Positions 1 through 8,052 of a DNA stretch of 64,000 nt are shown piece by piece (positions within the stretch are counted from its first letter, which is position 1; every line of letters starts with the position of its first letter). The notes under the pieces were generated by a model that worked only from the letters and a program-made list of their open reading frames with translations, had not been told where the DNA came from and did no database searches. Origin of the DNA: CAIOZA01 sp964464375. Lineage in GTDB: Bacteria > Bacteroidota > Ignavibacteria > Kapaibacteriales > UBA2268. The DNA lies in assembly GCA_964464375.1 (NCBI GenBank), contig CAYXFU010000014.1, positions 22,717 through 86,716 of the forward strand, given 5' to 3'. Made by a program: the position numbers and the translations under genes.

Positions 1-948
1 TAAAGCACCTGCTGTTATGTTCTTAACACTATAAGAGACAGAACCTGTTGTACCGGATGCTTTTACCTGAATTTTTTCTCCTGCACTTGTCAGCTGAAGT
101 TGTGGAGTAGCCTGAGTTGCTTTAATGCAATTCAGAACGTCTCTTGCTGATGTTGTAAATTTCTGAACAACACCGATTACAGAGATGTTAGCTGGATTGT
201 ATCCTGCAGGAAGAGTGTATTTAAAAGAATAAGAATACTTTTTGCCGGCAGTTGTAGCTCCGGTTATTGAGTTAGGCTGTCCCCAAGCTCCTCCCATAAA
301 TGAGCGGACAACTTTCATGTGCTCGTAACCTACAATTTTTGCTGGTTTGCTATAATATGGATTGCTTTCGTATCCGGCTCTACCAGATAAATAATTGCTC
401 TGATCGTATTGGTTGCCGGTTCCTGTAACTTTATCTTCAAGAACAATAGCATTAAGTCTAACTTCTCCAGTTACTGACTTAACAAATTCGACATTAACAA
501 TTGCGGCAACTTCTCTTGTTGCGGGATCATAAGAATAGTAAGCTTCAACTCCAGCTTCAACAGGAAGATTCATAACTGCTTCTACTGCTGACTTCCATGC
601 ACCTCTGTCAAGAAATATTGCATTAGTGCCACCGACATTGAATGCTGTTCTGTTGACATTACCGGTAGGAAATCCGGTTAAGCCTAATGCTGATCCAATT
701 TCGCCTTGCTCTGGAACTACCATTGCATCGCCATTATGAACCTTAATACCCATAACTTTAGTCGGATACTGTTTGATGATCTCATCCATAACATAAGATC
801 CATCGACACACCAACCGCACCATGCGCCTGTATGCTGTTCAATTAGTGTTTGTTTGGTATATTGGGCTGATGCTTCGTTAACACTGAAGAGGGAAACTAT
901 GCCCATCACAGCCACTAATGCCAGTAAAAGGTTAAATGCTTTTTTCAT
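1..948 (-). CDS. Omp28-like exported thioredoxin-fold protein (C-terminus beyond window)
   Basis: The frame is open from an ATG at 946-948 to the window edge, giving 316 codons without a stop. The first 28 residues form a signal peptide ending NEASA before QYTKQ. Residues 40-50 read TGAWCGWCVDG, a CxxC active-site motif, and GFPTG at about 92-96 supplies the cis-proline expected of a thioredoxin fold. This layout matches the Omp28-related family of outer-membrane or secreted proteins in Bacteroidota, in which a thioredoxin-like domain is followed by beta-rich domains and often a T9SS tail. The C-terminus is not visible, so a T9SS signal cannot be checked. It is read divergently from panB across about 250 AT-rich bases. 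Its redox or chaperone role is inferred from the motif only. Confidence 0.8.
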   Translation of the reverse strand, partial: MKKAFNLLLALVAVMGIVSLFSVNEASAQYTKQTLIEQHTGAWCGWCVDGSYVMDEIIKQYPTKVMGIKVHNGDAMVVPEQGEIGSALGLTGFPTGNVNRTAFNVGGTNAIFLDRGAWKSAVEAVMNLPVEAGVEAYYSYDPATREVAAIVNVEFVKSVTGEVRLNAIVLEDKVTGTGNQYDQSNYLSGRAGYESNPYYSKPAKIVGYEHMKVVRSFMGGAWGQPNSITGATTAGKKYSYSFKYTLPAGYNPANISVIGVVQKFTTSARDVLNCIKATQATPQLQLTSAGEKIQVKASGTTGSVSYSVKNITAGAL

Positions 949-1196
949 AAAAAATACTCCTTAATATATTAGTAAAGCTTAGTTAGAAAACTATTTCAAA
1001 AAAATTACATCTTTAATATACTTAAACACATCTAAGGGGTATAAAGTTACAAAAAATTTTAATTAAATGAAAAAAAAATGAAAATAATTTAGTAAAATTT
1101 GAAAAATAATTTAAATTGGTTTTATTTTCATTAAGAATTGAAATAATTCTTAAATTTGTTCGCTTATATATTACTAATTTAAGAAAGCAATAATAT

Positions 1197-2030
1197 ATGT
1201 TATCATATTCAGGTAGCAGTGACTACGATCACAAAAAAGTAACCACTCTTCGTTTGTATGAAATGAAGAAGACTGGCAGAAAAATCGTTTGCCTTACTGC
1301 TTATGACGCCTTGACTGCTAAAATTTTTGATGAATCCGGTGTTGATCTGATTTTGGTCGGTGATTCACTTGGCAATATCATTCAGGGACATTCGACTACG
1401 CTTCGCGTTACTATCGAAGATACTATTTATCATACCAAAGCAGTAACCAAAGGGGCAAAGAGGCCACTGGTTATAGCTGATATGCCTTTCATGTCTTTTC
1501 AGGTGTCTGCCGACGAAGCTTTCCGAAATGCCGGAAGGATAATGAAAGAATCAGGATGTGCCGGAGTAAAACTCGAAGGTGCGAGTCATCCGATTCTTAA
1601 AGGTATTTCGAGAATGAACGAAGCAGGTATTCCCGTAATGGGTCATCTTGGATTAACTCCACAAAGTATCAATAAATTTGGAAGTTACAGAGCAAGAGGA
1701 AAAGATCCTCAGGAAGCAGATCAAATCTACAACGATGCTCTGGCTCTTCAGGATGCTGGTGCTTTCGCTATTGTTCTTGAGAAAATTCCGGCTGAATTGG
1801 GACAAAAAATTACCGAAGCTATCGAAATACCTACAATCGGGATTGGTGCAGGACCTCACTGCGACGGACAAATACTGGTTTATTCCGACATGCTCGGTTT
1901 GACTGTAGAATTCAGTCCGCGCTTCGTCAGGAGATATGCTCATCTCTATGATGTAATAAAAGATGCCGTTCACGTCTATACAGAGGATGTACGCAATCAC
2001 AATTTTCCATCACTCGACGAAAGTTATTAA
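1197..2030 (+). CDS. panB: 3-methyl-2-oxobutanoate hydroxymethyltransferase
   Basis: PanB transfers a hydroxymethyl group from 5,10-methylenetetrahydrofolate to alpha-ketoisovalerate to make ketopantoate, the first committed step of pantothenate and CoA synthesis in the cytoplasm. The 277-residue protein has the normal family length. GDSLGN at 55-60 and ADMPF at 94-98 carry the metal and substrate ligands, GHLGLTPQ lies at 149-156, and VLEKIP at 193-198 holds the glutamate that acts as base. A short N-terminal extension (about 15 residues before VTTLRL) precedes the conserved start of the barrel; ATG 1197 is the first start after AT-rich DNA. No other pantothenate genes are nearby. The next gene begins directly after its stop, so the two may be co-transcribed. 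Confidence 0.95.
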   Translation: MLSYSGSSDYDHKKVTTLRLYEMKKTGRKIVCLTAYDALTAKIFDESGVDLILVGDSLGNIIQGHSTTLRVTIEDTIYHTKAVTKGAKRPLVIADMPFMSFQVSADEAFRNAGRIMKESGCAGVKLEGASHPILKGISRMNEAGIPVMGHLGLTPQSINKFGSYRARGKDPQEADQIYNDALALQDAGAFAIVLEKIPAELGQKITEAIEIPTIGIGAGPHCDGQILVYSDMLGLTVEFSPRFVRRYAHLYDVIKDAVHVYTEDVRNHNFPSLDESY

Positions 2031-2039
2031 GTGAAAATC

Positions 2040-2435
2040 ATGAATAATAAATCAATTATCATATTTACAATTATCCTGGCTCTGGGTATTGCTTCCTGCA
2101 ACGATAATATTATCAGTGACCCTGCTCAGATAGTTTTCCCTGCTAAGAGTGTCAGCTATCAGAATCACATGCAGCCGTTTATGGTGCTTACCTGTGCCTA
2201 CCAGGGTTGTCATAGCGACGAAACAATGGCAGGCGGAAGAAGTATGACCAACTACATAGCCCTGTTCGAAACGATGAATATGGGACTTGTGATTCAAGGT
2301 AATCCTGACGCTAGCGTCCTCGTTCAGATGCTCGAAGGCAAACTCCCACATAATCCTTATGTTTATTGGACTGTGAACGAAAATCACAAAACAGGTATCC
2401 GTCAATGGATTCTCGAAGGGGCAATGAATAATTAG
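2040..2435 (+). CDS. Small lipoprotein with CX4CH (possible haem c) motif
   Basis: The frame opens with GTG immediately after the panB stop, but ATG 2040 gives a cleaner 131-residue protein with a lipoprotein signal peptide ending in the lipobox IASC (Cys20). Residues 52-58 read CAYQGCH. This is CX4CH rather than the usual CXXCH of c-type cytochromes, so haem binding is possible but not assured. The remainder (GNPDASVLVQML, then IRQWILEGA near the end) resembles the small domain found in exported proteins with Planctomycete-type cytochrome c or 'surface cytochrome' domains, where a C-terminal helix closes over the haem. It is likely periplasmic or outer-membrane-anchored. Function unknown; the family resemblance is from motif order only. 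Confidence 0.6.
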   Translation: MNNKSIIIFTIILALGIASCNDNIISDPAQIVFPAKSVSYQNHMQPFMVLTCAYQGCHSDETMAGGRSMTNYIALFETMNMGLVIQGNPDASVLVQMLEGKLPHNPYVYWTVNENHKTGIRQWILEGAMNN

Positions 2436-2444
2436 GATTTGTTA

Positions 2445-2681
2445 ATGACCAAAAAATCAAAATTATACTCAAGAATTAAAAATAATCCCCGAGGAATTAC
2501 ATTCTCTGAATTAAGAATCTTTTTAGAAGATAATGGTTTTGCATTTAAGAGACAATCCGGATCACATTTTGTATATTCTAAAAAAGAAATTACATTTGTT
2601 ATACCTTCTCATAATAATAAGGTAAAAGAAATTTACGTAAAAAGAGTCATTGATATTATAGATAAAATGAATAAGGACTAA
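2445..2681 (+). CDS. hicA: HicA-family mRNA interferase toxin
   Basis: HicA toxins are small double-stranded-RNA-binding-fold ribonucleases that cleave mRNA and are neutralised by HicB. This 78-residue protein fits the family in length and in motif order: an N-terminal helix followed by GITFSELRIFLEDNGF, then RQSGSHFVY with the conserved His at 41, then an ITFVIPSHNN strand and a closing helix. The frame extends to TTG 2439, but ATG 2445 behind a GGAT stretch is the more natural start. The HicB partner begins one base after its stop, the usual hicAB order. Family assignment is strong; toxicity is inferred. Confidence 0.85.
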   Translation: MTKKSKLYSRIKNNPRGITFSELRIFLEDNGFAFKRQSGSHFVYSKKEITFVIPSHNNKVKEIYVKRVIDIIDKMNKD

Positions 2682-2682
2682 C

Positions 2683-2913
2683 ATGAATTATCCAATAATA
2701 ATATATCCTGCAGAAGAAGGAGGCTATGTAGCCGAAATTATTTCCTTCCCTGGTTGTTTAGCACAAGGAGAAAGCTATCTCGAGTGTCTTGAAGAAATGG
2801 AAACTGTGTCAAAATTATGGACAGAAGAATATTTATCTTCTCACGATGCACTCCCAAATTCAAAGAATGCACTTGATAAACTTTTAAAATTTAATCAAAT
2901 TGAATTTGCATAG
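2683..2913 (+). CDS. hicB: HicB-family antitoxin
   Basis: The 76-residue protein has the partial RNase-H-like fold of HicB antitoxins: a first strand YPIIIYPAEEGGYVAEI, the loop SFPGCLAQGES, and a helix beginning LECLEEM. Family members use this domain to bind and mask HicA. Many HicB proteins carry an added ribbon-helix-helix or HTH DNA-binding domain at the C-terminus; this one stops after a short helical tail, so it is the compact form and autoregulation cannot be assumed. It follows hicA with one intervening base and is surely co-expressed with it. Confidence 0.85.
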   Translation: MNYPIIIYPAEEGGYVAEIISFPGCLAQGESYLECLEEMETVSKLWTEEYLSSHDALPNSKNALDKLLKFNQIEFA

Positions 2914-2993
2914 AACTTCGTAGTAATTTAAATTTTCATTATTTAAAAAATAATTGTAACTTGAAAATTCAATAAATTACTGCAAAGGTCATA

Positions 2994-3626
2994 ATGTTTA
3001 AAATTATTATTTTTTGTTCGTCACTTATTTTTGCTATTTTACTCCTATCGTGTGCAACTGGCAGAATTGAATCCCTCACAAGACTCCCGAATGAAGCTAT
3101 TGTAATTGCAAAATTAAAAATTCTAAATTTTGGAGATGATGAAACATCAAATACTCATTTGTTGTTTAATGAAAGGGCTTGGGGCACATATCATGTAAAA
3201 CCAGATGATAGTAATTATATTTATATGAAGCTTCCAATAGGGAAACATAATCTAGCAAGAGTTTCAATTGAAGACAGAAGTATTAACATTCCTGATACAT
3301 ATACCTCTTTTGTTATTCCTGAAGGAAAGATATATTACATTGGTGATATATCAACTAAATTAAGGCTTCGTCCAAATCTTGGATTCATGTTTGGCTTGCT
3401 TGGTGCATTAGCTTATGAAAGCAGATCTCTTGAATTACCAGAAATTATTGTTGAAAATAATATAAACCAAGCAACATCATATTTTAAAAAAATGTTTCCA
3501 TCAAGTGATACAATTTATACTTCCATTATGAATGTAGATACTGTTCACTTTAAAGTAACATCCTCTCAGAAATCAGACACAAATAATCGAAAACAAAGTA
3601 AATTCAAGAAAAAATATGGATATTGA
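2994..3626 (+). CDS. Predicted lipoprotein, unknown function
   Basis: I do not recognise this gene. The 210-residue product starts with a hydrophobic signal ending in the lipobox LLSC (Cys at about 20) and then CATGRIE, so it is probably a lipoprotein. The body is beta-rich with a central hydrophobic, glycine-containing stretch (LGFMFGLLGALAY near residue 130) and ends in a Lys/Arg/Gln-rich tail. The middle part (YIYMKLPIGKH ... VIPEGKIYYIGDI) resembles the small beta-sandwich lipoproteins in which a 'P-G-x-H' turn precedes a carboxypeptidase-regulatory-like strand pair, but this is only suggestive. It stands alone behind the HicAB pair with an 80-base AT-rich leader. Confidence 0.6.
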   Translation: MFKIIIFCSSLIFAILLLSCATGRIESLTRLPNEAIVIAKLKILNFGDDETSNTHLLFNERAWGTYHVKPDDSNYIYMKLPIGKHNLARVSIEDRSINIPDTYTSFVIPEGKIYYIGDISTKLRLRPNLGFMFGLLGALAYESRSLELPEIIVENNINQATSYFKKMFPSSDTIYTSIMNVDTVHFKVTSSQKSDTNNRKQSKFKKKYGY

Positions 3627-3843
3627 TGTATCATGATCGGATAAATTTAAAAAAGGACCCTAATTGCAAGTTTCTTCATTTGAGTCATTTGAGTCAGCCT
3701 AACTATCAAACAAAAATAAAATGATGCTCTGATTTAGTATATTATATCAAATGATAAAAGAAAATCAATAAACTTGAGCTTATTACATCTTCATAATAGA
3801 GGTAAGGAATAAAAATTTAATTATCAGGCTATAAAACCTCAGC

Positions 3844-4656
3844 TTAAGCATGGGATGTATATCCGGTATTTTTGTAAGCAACCAAATTTGTTCCGTGTAA
3901 ATGGACAATGTTTAAATTCTGACGGAGTTCGTTTAAATATTTGTAAACATCCCTGATTTCGGGAATATTTTCATTATAATCGTGCCAGAGAATTATACCG
4001 CCATTTTTCAGCATCTTCAATGCCTTTTCTGTATCACTCTTTATGTATGAATAGGCATGTGAGCCATCAATAAATATTAAATCATACATTTCCGGATATT
4101 GCGTTTCGTCCAGATCCTTCGAATCCATGAACAATTGAGTTATCTTATGCTCAATATCTGTTCCTGAATAGAAGAATTTTGTATAATTTGATTCATTTAT
4201 TGCAACCTCGTGAGCAGTTTCGTTATCCCTGCCGGAATGAATATAACTGCTAACCTGATCGGGATGGAGAGTTAATGTAACAATCTTTGCATCATCCGAT
4301 GAGTTGCGTCCCAAATGATATGTTGTCCTTCCTGTGCATGTGCCAAACTCGAACATACTTTTCGAATATCTTGCCAGGACAGATAATATCCAGGCTTCCA
4401 AATCAGTTGTTCCGCCATCTACCTGAGAATCGCCTCGCAGAATTATACTAACTTCTGCATCATTTGTAGTTCCATAATCGCCTGATCGGAAAGCAGAATG
4501 AAATTCATCAAGCTTTACTGTAGGAATAAGCGTTGTCTGATTGTTGTTTTTCCCGGTAAGACGGTAAACTTTATTCCTGTAATGATTGACCTTAACTATT
4601 AGAAAAGCAATTATAGCTATTAGAGTTGAGAAAAAAATTATGAGAACCAAATTCAT
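3844..4656 (-). CDS. Membrane-anchored class I SAM-dependent methyltransferase
   Basis: The 270-residue protein begins with a single membrane segment (residues 3-22, LVLIIFFSTLIAIIAFLIV), followed by a linker and a Rossmann-type methyltransferase domain. FEFGTCTGRTT at 103-112 is the motif I glycine loop that binds SAM, and LIFIDGSHAYSYIKSD with NGGIILWHDY further on matches the Methyltransf_24 family, which includes cephalosporin-hydroxylase-like and surface-glycan methyltransferases. The HDY residues may bind metal. The substrate is unknown. It is the last gene of a three-gene minus-strand run, 46 bases after the cyclophilin gene, so the enzyme probably acts at the inner face of the membrane with its domain in the cytoplasm. 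Confidence 0.7.
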   Translation of the reverse strand: MNLVLIIFFSTLIAIIAFLIVKVNHYRNKVYRLTGKNNNQTTLIPTVKLDEFHSAFRSGDYGTTNDAEVSIILRGDSQVDGGTTDLEAWILSVLARYSKSMFEFGTCTGRTTYHLGRNSSDDAKIVTLTLHPDQVSSYIHSGRDNETAHEVAINESNYTKFFYSGTDIEHKITQLFMDSKDLDETQYPEMYDLIFIDGSHAYSYIKSDTEKALKMLKNGGIILWHDYNENIPEIRDVYKYLNELRQNLNIVHLHGTNLVAYKNTGYTSHA

Positions 4657-4702
4657 TAGTACCTTCTATAATTATTCCAAGTATTACAAATTTAATTCAT
4701 TC

Positions 4703-5356
4703 TCATTTCTTAATCAAATAAGCCTTTATAATATAGTCCAGTTTCGGATAGTTCTTTCGTATGAATTCTCCCGCATCGCCTGTAACGGTGTCAAGCTTCA
4801 GTCTGGGTTCATCAGCATATCCGTTATAGAATTTATATACAATATCCATCCCCGAGCTGATATATGCAAAAGGAGGAAATCCCAGCGTTTCGCCATAAGA
4901 GACTGTATCCAGTCTCGGATTATTCTTCAGGTTGATGAAAAGCTGAGTGCCGCGTGTGTTCTTGCCTGCTCTTGCAAACGCTATAGAGCCGGAGTCGTTG
5001 CTGTGCTTAACAGGTTCATCAAGCACAATGAACTTCGACCAGGCAGAATCCAGAAAGCCGTCAACAGTGCCGAACTGTGCAACGAAATTATTCATCACCC
5101 GATAAACAGGTATATTCGTAAAGTAGCCGCTCTCGACCAGCTGATAGAATCTGTCCACAGCCAGTGGAGATAATTTCCGCTCGGCTGTAACCTCGAATAC
5201 ACCCTGAGTAGTCTCGAACTTAGCCCGGAAAGTATCCGGAGCCTTCAGCTTCAGCAGATCAGGATTTATCTCTCTGCTCTGGCAAAACAAAGAAGAGAAT
5301 GATAAAAACATTAACAGTGTTAATGCTGCTAAAAGTATATTGAATTTCGTTTTCAT
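4703..5356 (-). CDS. Exported cyclophilin-type peptidyl-prolyl cis-trans isomerase
   Basis: The 217-residue protein has a signal peptide (first 25 residues, hydrophobic core LLAALTLLMFLSFSSLF) and a cyclophilin domain. Recognisable blocks are AKFETTQGVFEV, SPLAVDRFYQLVESGYF, PVYRVMNNFVAQFG, GSIAFARAGKNTRGTQLFIN and LGFPPFAYISSGMDIV. These hold the catalytic arginine region (YRV), the FVAQ strand and the TQLFIN substrate groove of the family. It is likely a periplasmic folding helper. The start ATG follows a GGAG sequence that overlaps the end of the upstream propeller gene, only 4 bases away, so the two genes are coupled. Confidence 0.88.
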   Translation of the reverse strand: MKTKFNILLAALTLLMFLSFSSLFCQSREINPDLLKLKAPDTFRAKFETTQGVFEVTAERKLSPLAVDRFYQLVESGYFTNIPVYRVMNNFVAQFGTVDGFLDSAWSKFIVLDEPVKHSNDSGSIAFARAGKNTRGTQLFINLKNNPRLDTVSYGETLGFPPFAYISSGMDIVYKFYNGYADEPRLKLDTVTGDAGEFIRKNYPKLDYIIKAYLIKK

Positions 5357-5360
5357 ATTT

Positions 5361-6689
5361 TTACTCCTTCACAAGTTTAAAAGATTTAGCAATATTCTTA
5401 CCTTCAACTTTTATTATGTAAAATCCTTTATCTAAAAAACCTACATTGATTGGTATTGCAATCTGACCGACATCAAATTGTTTAACATAAGAAAAATCTA
5501 CTCTTTGCCCATTGAGCTTAAAAATAGAGATTTGAAGTACATCAGCAACCTGCAAATTTACTTTAATATTTATTTGACCAGAAGTTGGATTTGGAAATAC
5601 TTCCTCTTGATCTTTTACAGCAATATCTCTCTCAATTACATCAGTATTAGTATTGTAAAATAGTGCTAATCCAGTTAATCCTCCATAAATAATATATTCA
5701 TTATGTGAAACGATATTTTCAAAAACATCAATCTTAACAGGAGAACACCAACATTTTTTCCTGTATTTTGCAAGGTCATAAGTAATAAATTTATCCGTAT
5801 TTATCATTTTACTTCTAAAAATTTTAACAGAATCTACAAAAACATAGCTAACATAAATATTATTCATACCATCTGATATTTTGACACTCCATAATTCAAT
5901 CGGTCCATAATTATTCGACATGACCAATGAATAATCTTTTAAATTCCAAATTTTAACATTTGAAGTATCAGGAGATGATACATTATTAATTACTGCGAGA
6001 TATTTATCATCCTTTGATATGTCCATATCGGGAATTTCATTTAACTGTACTTTGTAATGAAATTCCAATTCTGTAATCTTTTTGAAAGAGTCGGCATCAT
6101 AAATGAATACTTGCCAAGGTTTTCCAGCTTTTACAACAACAAATTTATTGCTATTATTAAAATATTTAATTTTTCTCCAATCCCCATAAAGCTCATCTAT
6201 TTTATGATCGACTTTACCTGTTTCTATATCCCAAATAATAATTGCCGAATGTCTATTTCCACCATTAAATAATGTTGCAACGATTTTTTTATTATCCGGG
6301 GAAATTGATAAAGAATATACTCCACTATACCCAATATCGTCTTTGAATTTTCTTTCAATTCCTGTCTCAACATCCCACATACCTATATAGTAAGTGTTCT
6401 TACCTGATGCAAAAACATATTTTCCGTCTTTTGAGACATCTATTGATAAAATTTCCGGGGACTGATGTACAAACTGCTTCAGTAATTTTCCCGTTGCAGT
6501 TTCCCTAATCTGCACATAAGACCCGGCATTATTAACAAATTTTGTCCCGTCAGGAAAGAATTTTACACAATTTACTGGACCATCCGGTAACAAATTTAAT
6601 GTCCAAACAGTATCAGGTTCAACAGTCTGTGCAAGTGCAGAATAGAATGAAGCTGAGAGAATAACCAATAAAACAAAATACTTTTTCAT
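5361..6689 (-). CDS. Secreted WD40-type beta-propeller with T9SS C-terminal domain
   Basis: From ATG 6687-6689 the product has 442 residues; an upstream ATG at 6705-6707 would place six residues before the natural signal peptide MKKYFVLLVILSASFYSALAQ and is less likely. The middle contains WD40-like blades, with recurring 'S.D.KY(V/L)...' strands such as LSIDVSKDGKYVFASG, SLSISPDNKKIVAT and MDISKDDKYLAVI. The last 75 residues form a T9SS sorting domain: VFPNPTSGQINIKV, then FKLNGQRV and GFYIIKVEGKNIAKSFKLVKE. It should be carried across the outer membrane and released or anchored at the surface. It is first in the run with the cyclophilin and the methyltransferase. Ligand unknown. Confidence 0.8.
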   Translation of the reverse strand: MKKYFVLLVILSASFYSALAQTVEPDTVWTLNLLPDGPVNCVKFFPDGTKFVNNAGSYVQIRETATGKLLKQFVHQSPEILSIDVSKDGKYVFASGKNTYYIGMWDVETGIERKFKDDIGYSGVYSLSISPDNKKIVATLFNGGNRHSAIIIWDIETGKVDHKIDELYGDWRKIKYFNNSNKFVVVKAGKPWQVFIYDADSFKKITELEFHYKVQLNEIPDMDISKDDKYLAVINNVSSPDTSNVKIWNLKDYSLVMSNNYGPIELWSVKISDGMNNIYVSYVFVDSVKIFRSKMINTDKFITYDLAKYRKKCWCSPVKIDVFENIVSHNEYIIYGGLTGLALFYNTNTDVIERDIAVKDQEEVFPNPTSGQINIKVNLQVADVLQISIFKLNGQRVDFSYVKQFDVGQIAIPINVGFLDKGFYIIKVEGKNIAKSFKLVKE

Positions 6690-7183
6690 ATCCGACTTTA
6701 CAATCATATAAAAAAGAAATTTAAGCTATTTTTGTCAAATTTACTAGTGGAATTGATTGTTTTTGAAAATGGAATTGTAGTGGCACATTGCTTGTGACCC
6801 CTAAGTGGCTTTGGAACTCCCTCTCCAATTGTTGGAGAGGGTCAGGGTGAGGACAATCCTGTATTCATCTCCACCTTTCAACTTTATAACTTTATAAACT
6901 ATTTTCTATAATGGTGAGGTTGACACGAGATTCCAGTAGGGACACATTGTATGTGTCCACAATAATACAGGATTCACGCAGTGAATCCCTACAATACAAA
7001 TGCGAAATAATTCGTAGGTCAAGCATCCTTGCTTGACCACTCTATAATGGACAAACAAGGATGTTTGTCCTACCAGAAGAAATGCAAAACCCACTTAATC
7101 CTCCTTGGAACAAGCAGGGCTGATTCGTTCTCTTTAAAATATTAATTTGCTCCATAATTAGCATTAATTTTGTCTATTAAACC
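6690..7183. repeat. Intergenic mosaic of dispersed palindromic repeats
   Basis: No gene is credible in these about 490 bases; the one sizeable open frame on the minus strand (6906-7094) is made of repeat sequence. At 6809-6854 a block (CCCTCTCC / GGAGAGGG stem followed by TCAGGGTGAGG) recurs in reverse orientation at 11048-11094. At about 6985-7083 a block of roughly 100 bases (GTGAATCCCTACAATAC, TGCTTGACCACTCTATAATGG, AAGGATGTTTGTCCTACCAG) recurs nearly intact at about 40690-40782. The segment CCTCCTTGGAACAAG near 7102 belongs to another short repeat seen at 40572. This is a convergent region, downstream of nothing on the minus strand except the 5' end of the propeller gene. Confidence 0.75.
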
Positions 7184-7888
7184 TTATTTTACAATCCCTA
7201 CATAAATATAAGACACTCCGAAAAGTTGGGGATATGCTTTGATTGATGAGAAAACCGAGCTATTATCCATTATCTTCAGAAAATCATCTCCTGATGGGAA
7301 GGATGCCGCTGTGGAAGGAAGATAAGTATAAGCTTCGATATTGGATGCCAGTAACCATCCCAGAAATGGAATGAGCAACTTTGTGTGCAGCTTCCAAAGA
7401 ATGTTGAATAGTCCTTTGGGCTGACCTGTTTCAAGGATTGCCACAACTCCACCGGAAGCAACAACCCGTGCCATTTCCTTGAGGCATACCAAAGGATCGG
7501 GTACATTTCTAATTCCATAACCGATAGTTGCAGAGTCAAAACTATTATCTGCAAAATCCAGTGCCATGGCATCAGCTGTTTGGATTGATAAGTTAATATT
7601 CCTCCGGCTTGACCGCTCTTTTAGCACGTCGAGCATTTCTTCACAGAAATCAGTTGCTGTTACTCTTCTTTCGGGTAGATCTTTAATCAATGATAAAGCG
7701 ATGTCGCCTGTACCCGATGCAACATCGATAATGTTCAGATTATTGGCTGAATATTGATTGACCATTGCGATTAATCTTCTCTTCCAGATACGATGAAGTC
7801 CGAAAGTGATTAAATCATTCATCAAATCATATTTTTTGGCAATTGAAGCGAATAATTCTCTTACTTCAGTTTTTTGTATTTCACTCAT
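7184..7888 (-). CDS. menG: Demethylmenaquinone methyltransferase (UbiE/MenG family)
   Basis: MenG methylates demethylmenaquinone with SAM in the last step of menaquinone synthesis. The 234-residue protein matches UbiE/MenG in length and motifs: FASIAKKYDLMNDLITFGLHR at the N-terminus, the SAM loop IDVASGTGDIAL at 54-65, TATDFCEEML for motif II, ATIGYGIRNVPDP for motif III, and a C-terminal YLPSTAASFPSGDDF block followed by FGVSYIYVGIVK. With no ubiquinone genes in view and a Bacteroidota-like setting, the menaquinone reaction is more likely than the ubiquinone one. It is divergent from the sensor gene beginning at 8053. No other men genes are present, so it is a dispersed pathway member. Confidence 0.92.
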   Translation of the reverse strand: MSEIQKTEVRELFASIAKKYDLMNDLITFGLHRIWKRRLIAMVNQYSANNLNIIDVASGTGDIALSLIKDLPERRVTATDFCEEMLDVLKERSSRRNINLSIQTADAMALDFADNSFDSATIGYGIRNVPDPLVCLKEMARVVASGGVVAILETGQPKGLFNILWKLHTKLLIPFLGWLLASNIEAYTYLPSTAASFPSGDDFLKIMDNSSVFSSIKAYPQLFGVSYIYVGIVK

Positions 7889-8052
7889 TTAATGTCATTT
7901 ATTCTATATTTATTCAATGCTTGAACCCAAAACTAAGAAAAATATATTTACTTATTATAAGGAATAAACAAATTATATGCAGATTTATTAAATTTATCGC
8001 TAAATTTACCGATAATATCAGTTATCTTTTATTGAAGGGTGAGCTTTTTGAA

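Noticed and set aside
4586..5173. 195-codon plus-strand frame over the cyclophilin gene
   Set aside because: It is antisense to a clear cyclophilin and has no family resemblance.
6906..7094. Open frame of 62 codons on the minus strand
   Set aside because: It is made wholly of dispersed palindromic repeat sequence that recurs at 40690.
7843..8052. Long N-terminal extension of the TPR sensor frame over the menG start
   Set aside because: It overlaps menG on the other strand and has no signal-like start. TTG 8053 has a good Shine-Dalgarno sequence and begins a signal anchor.
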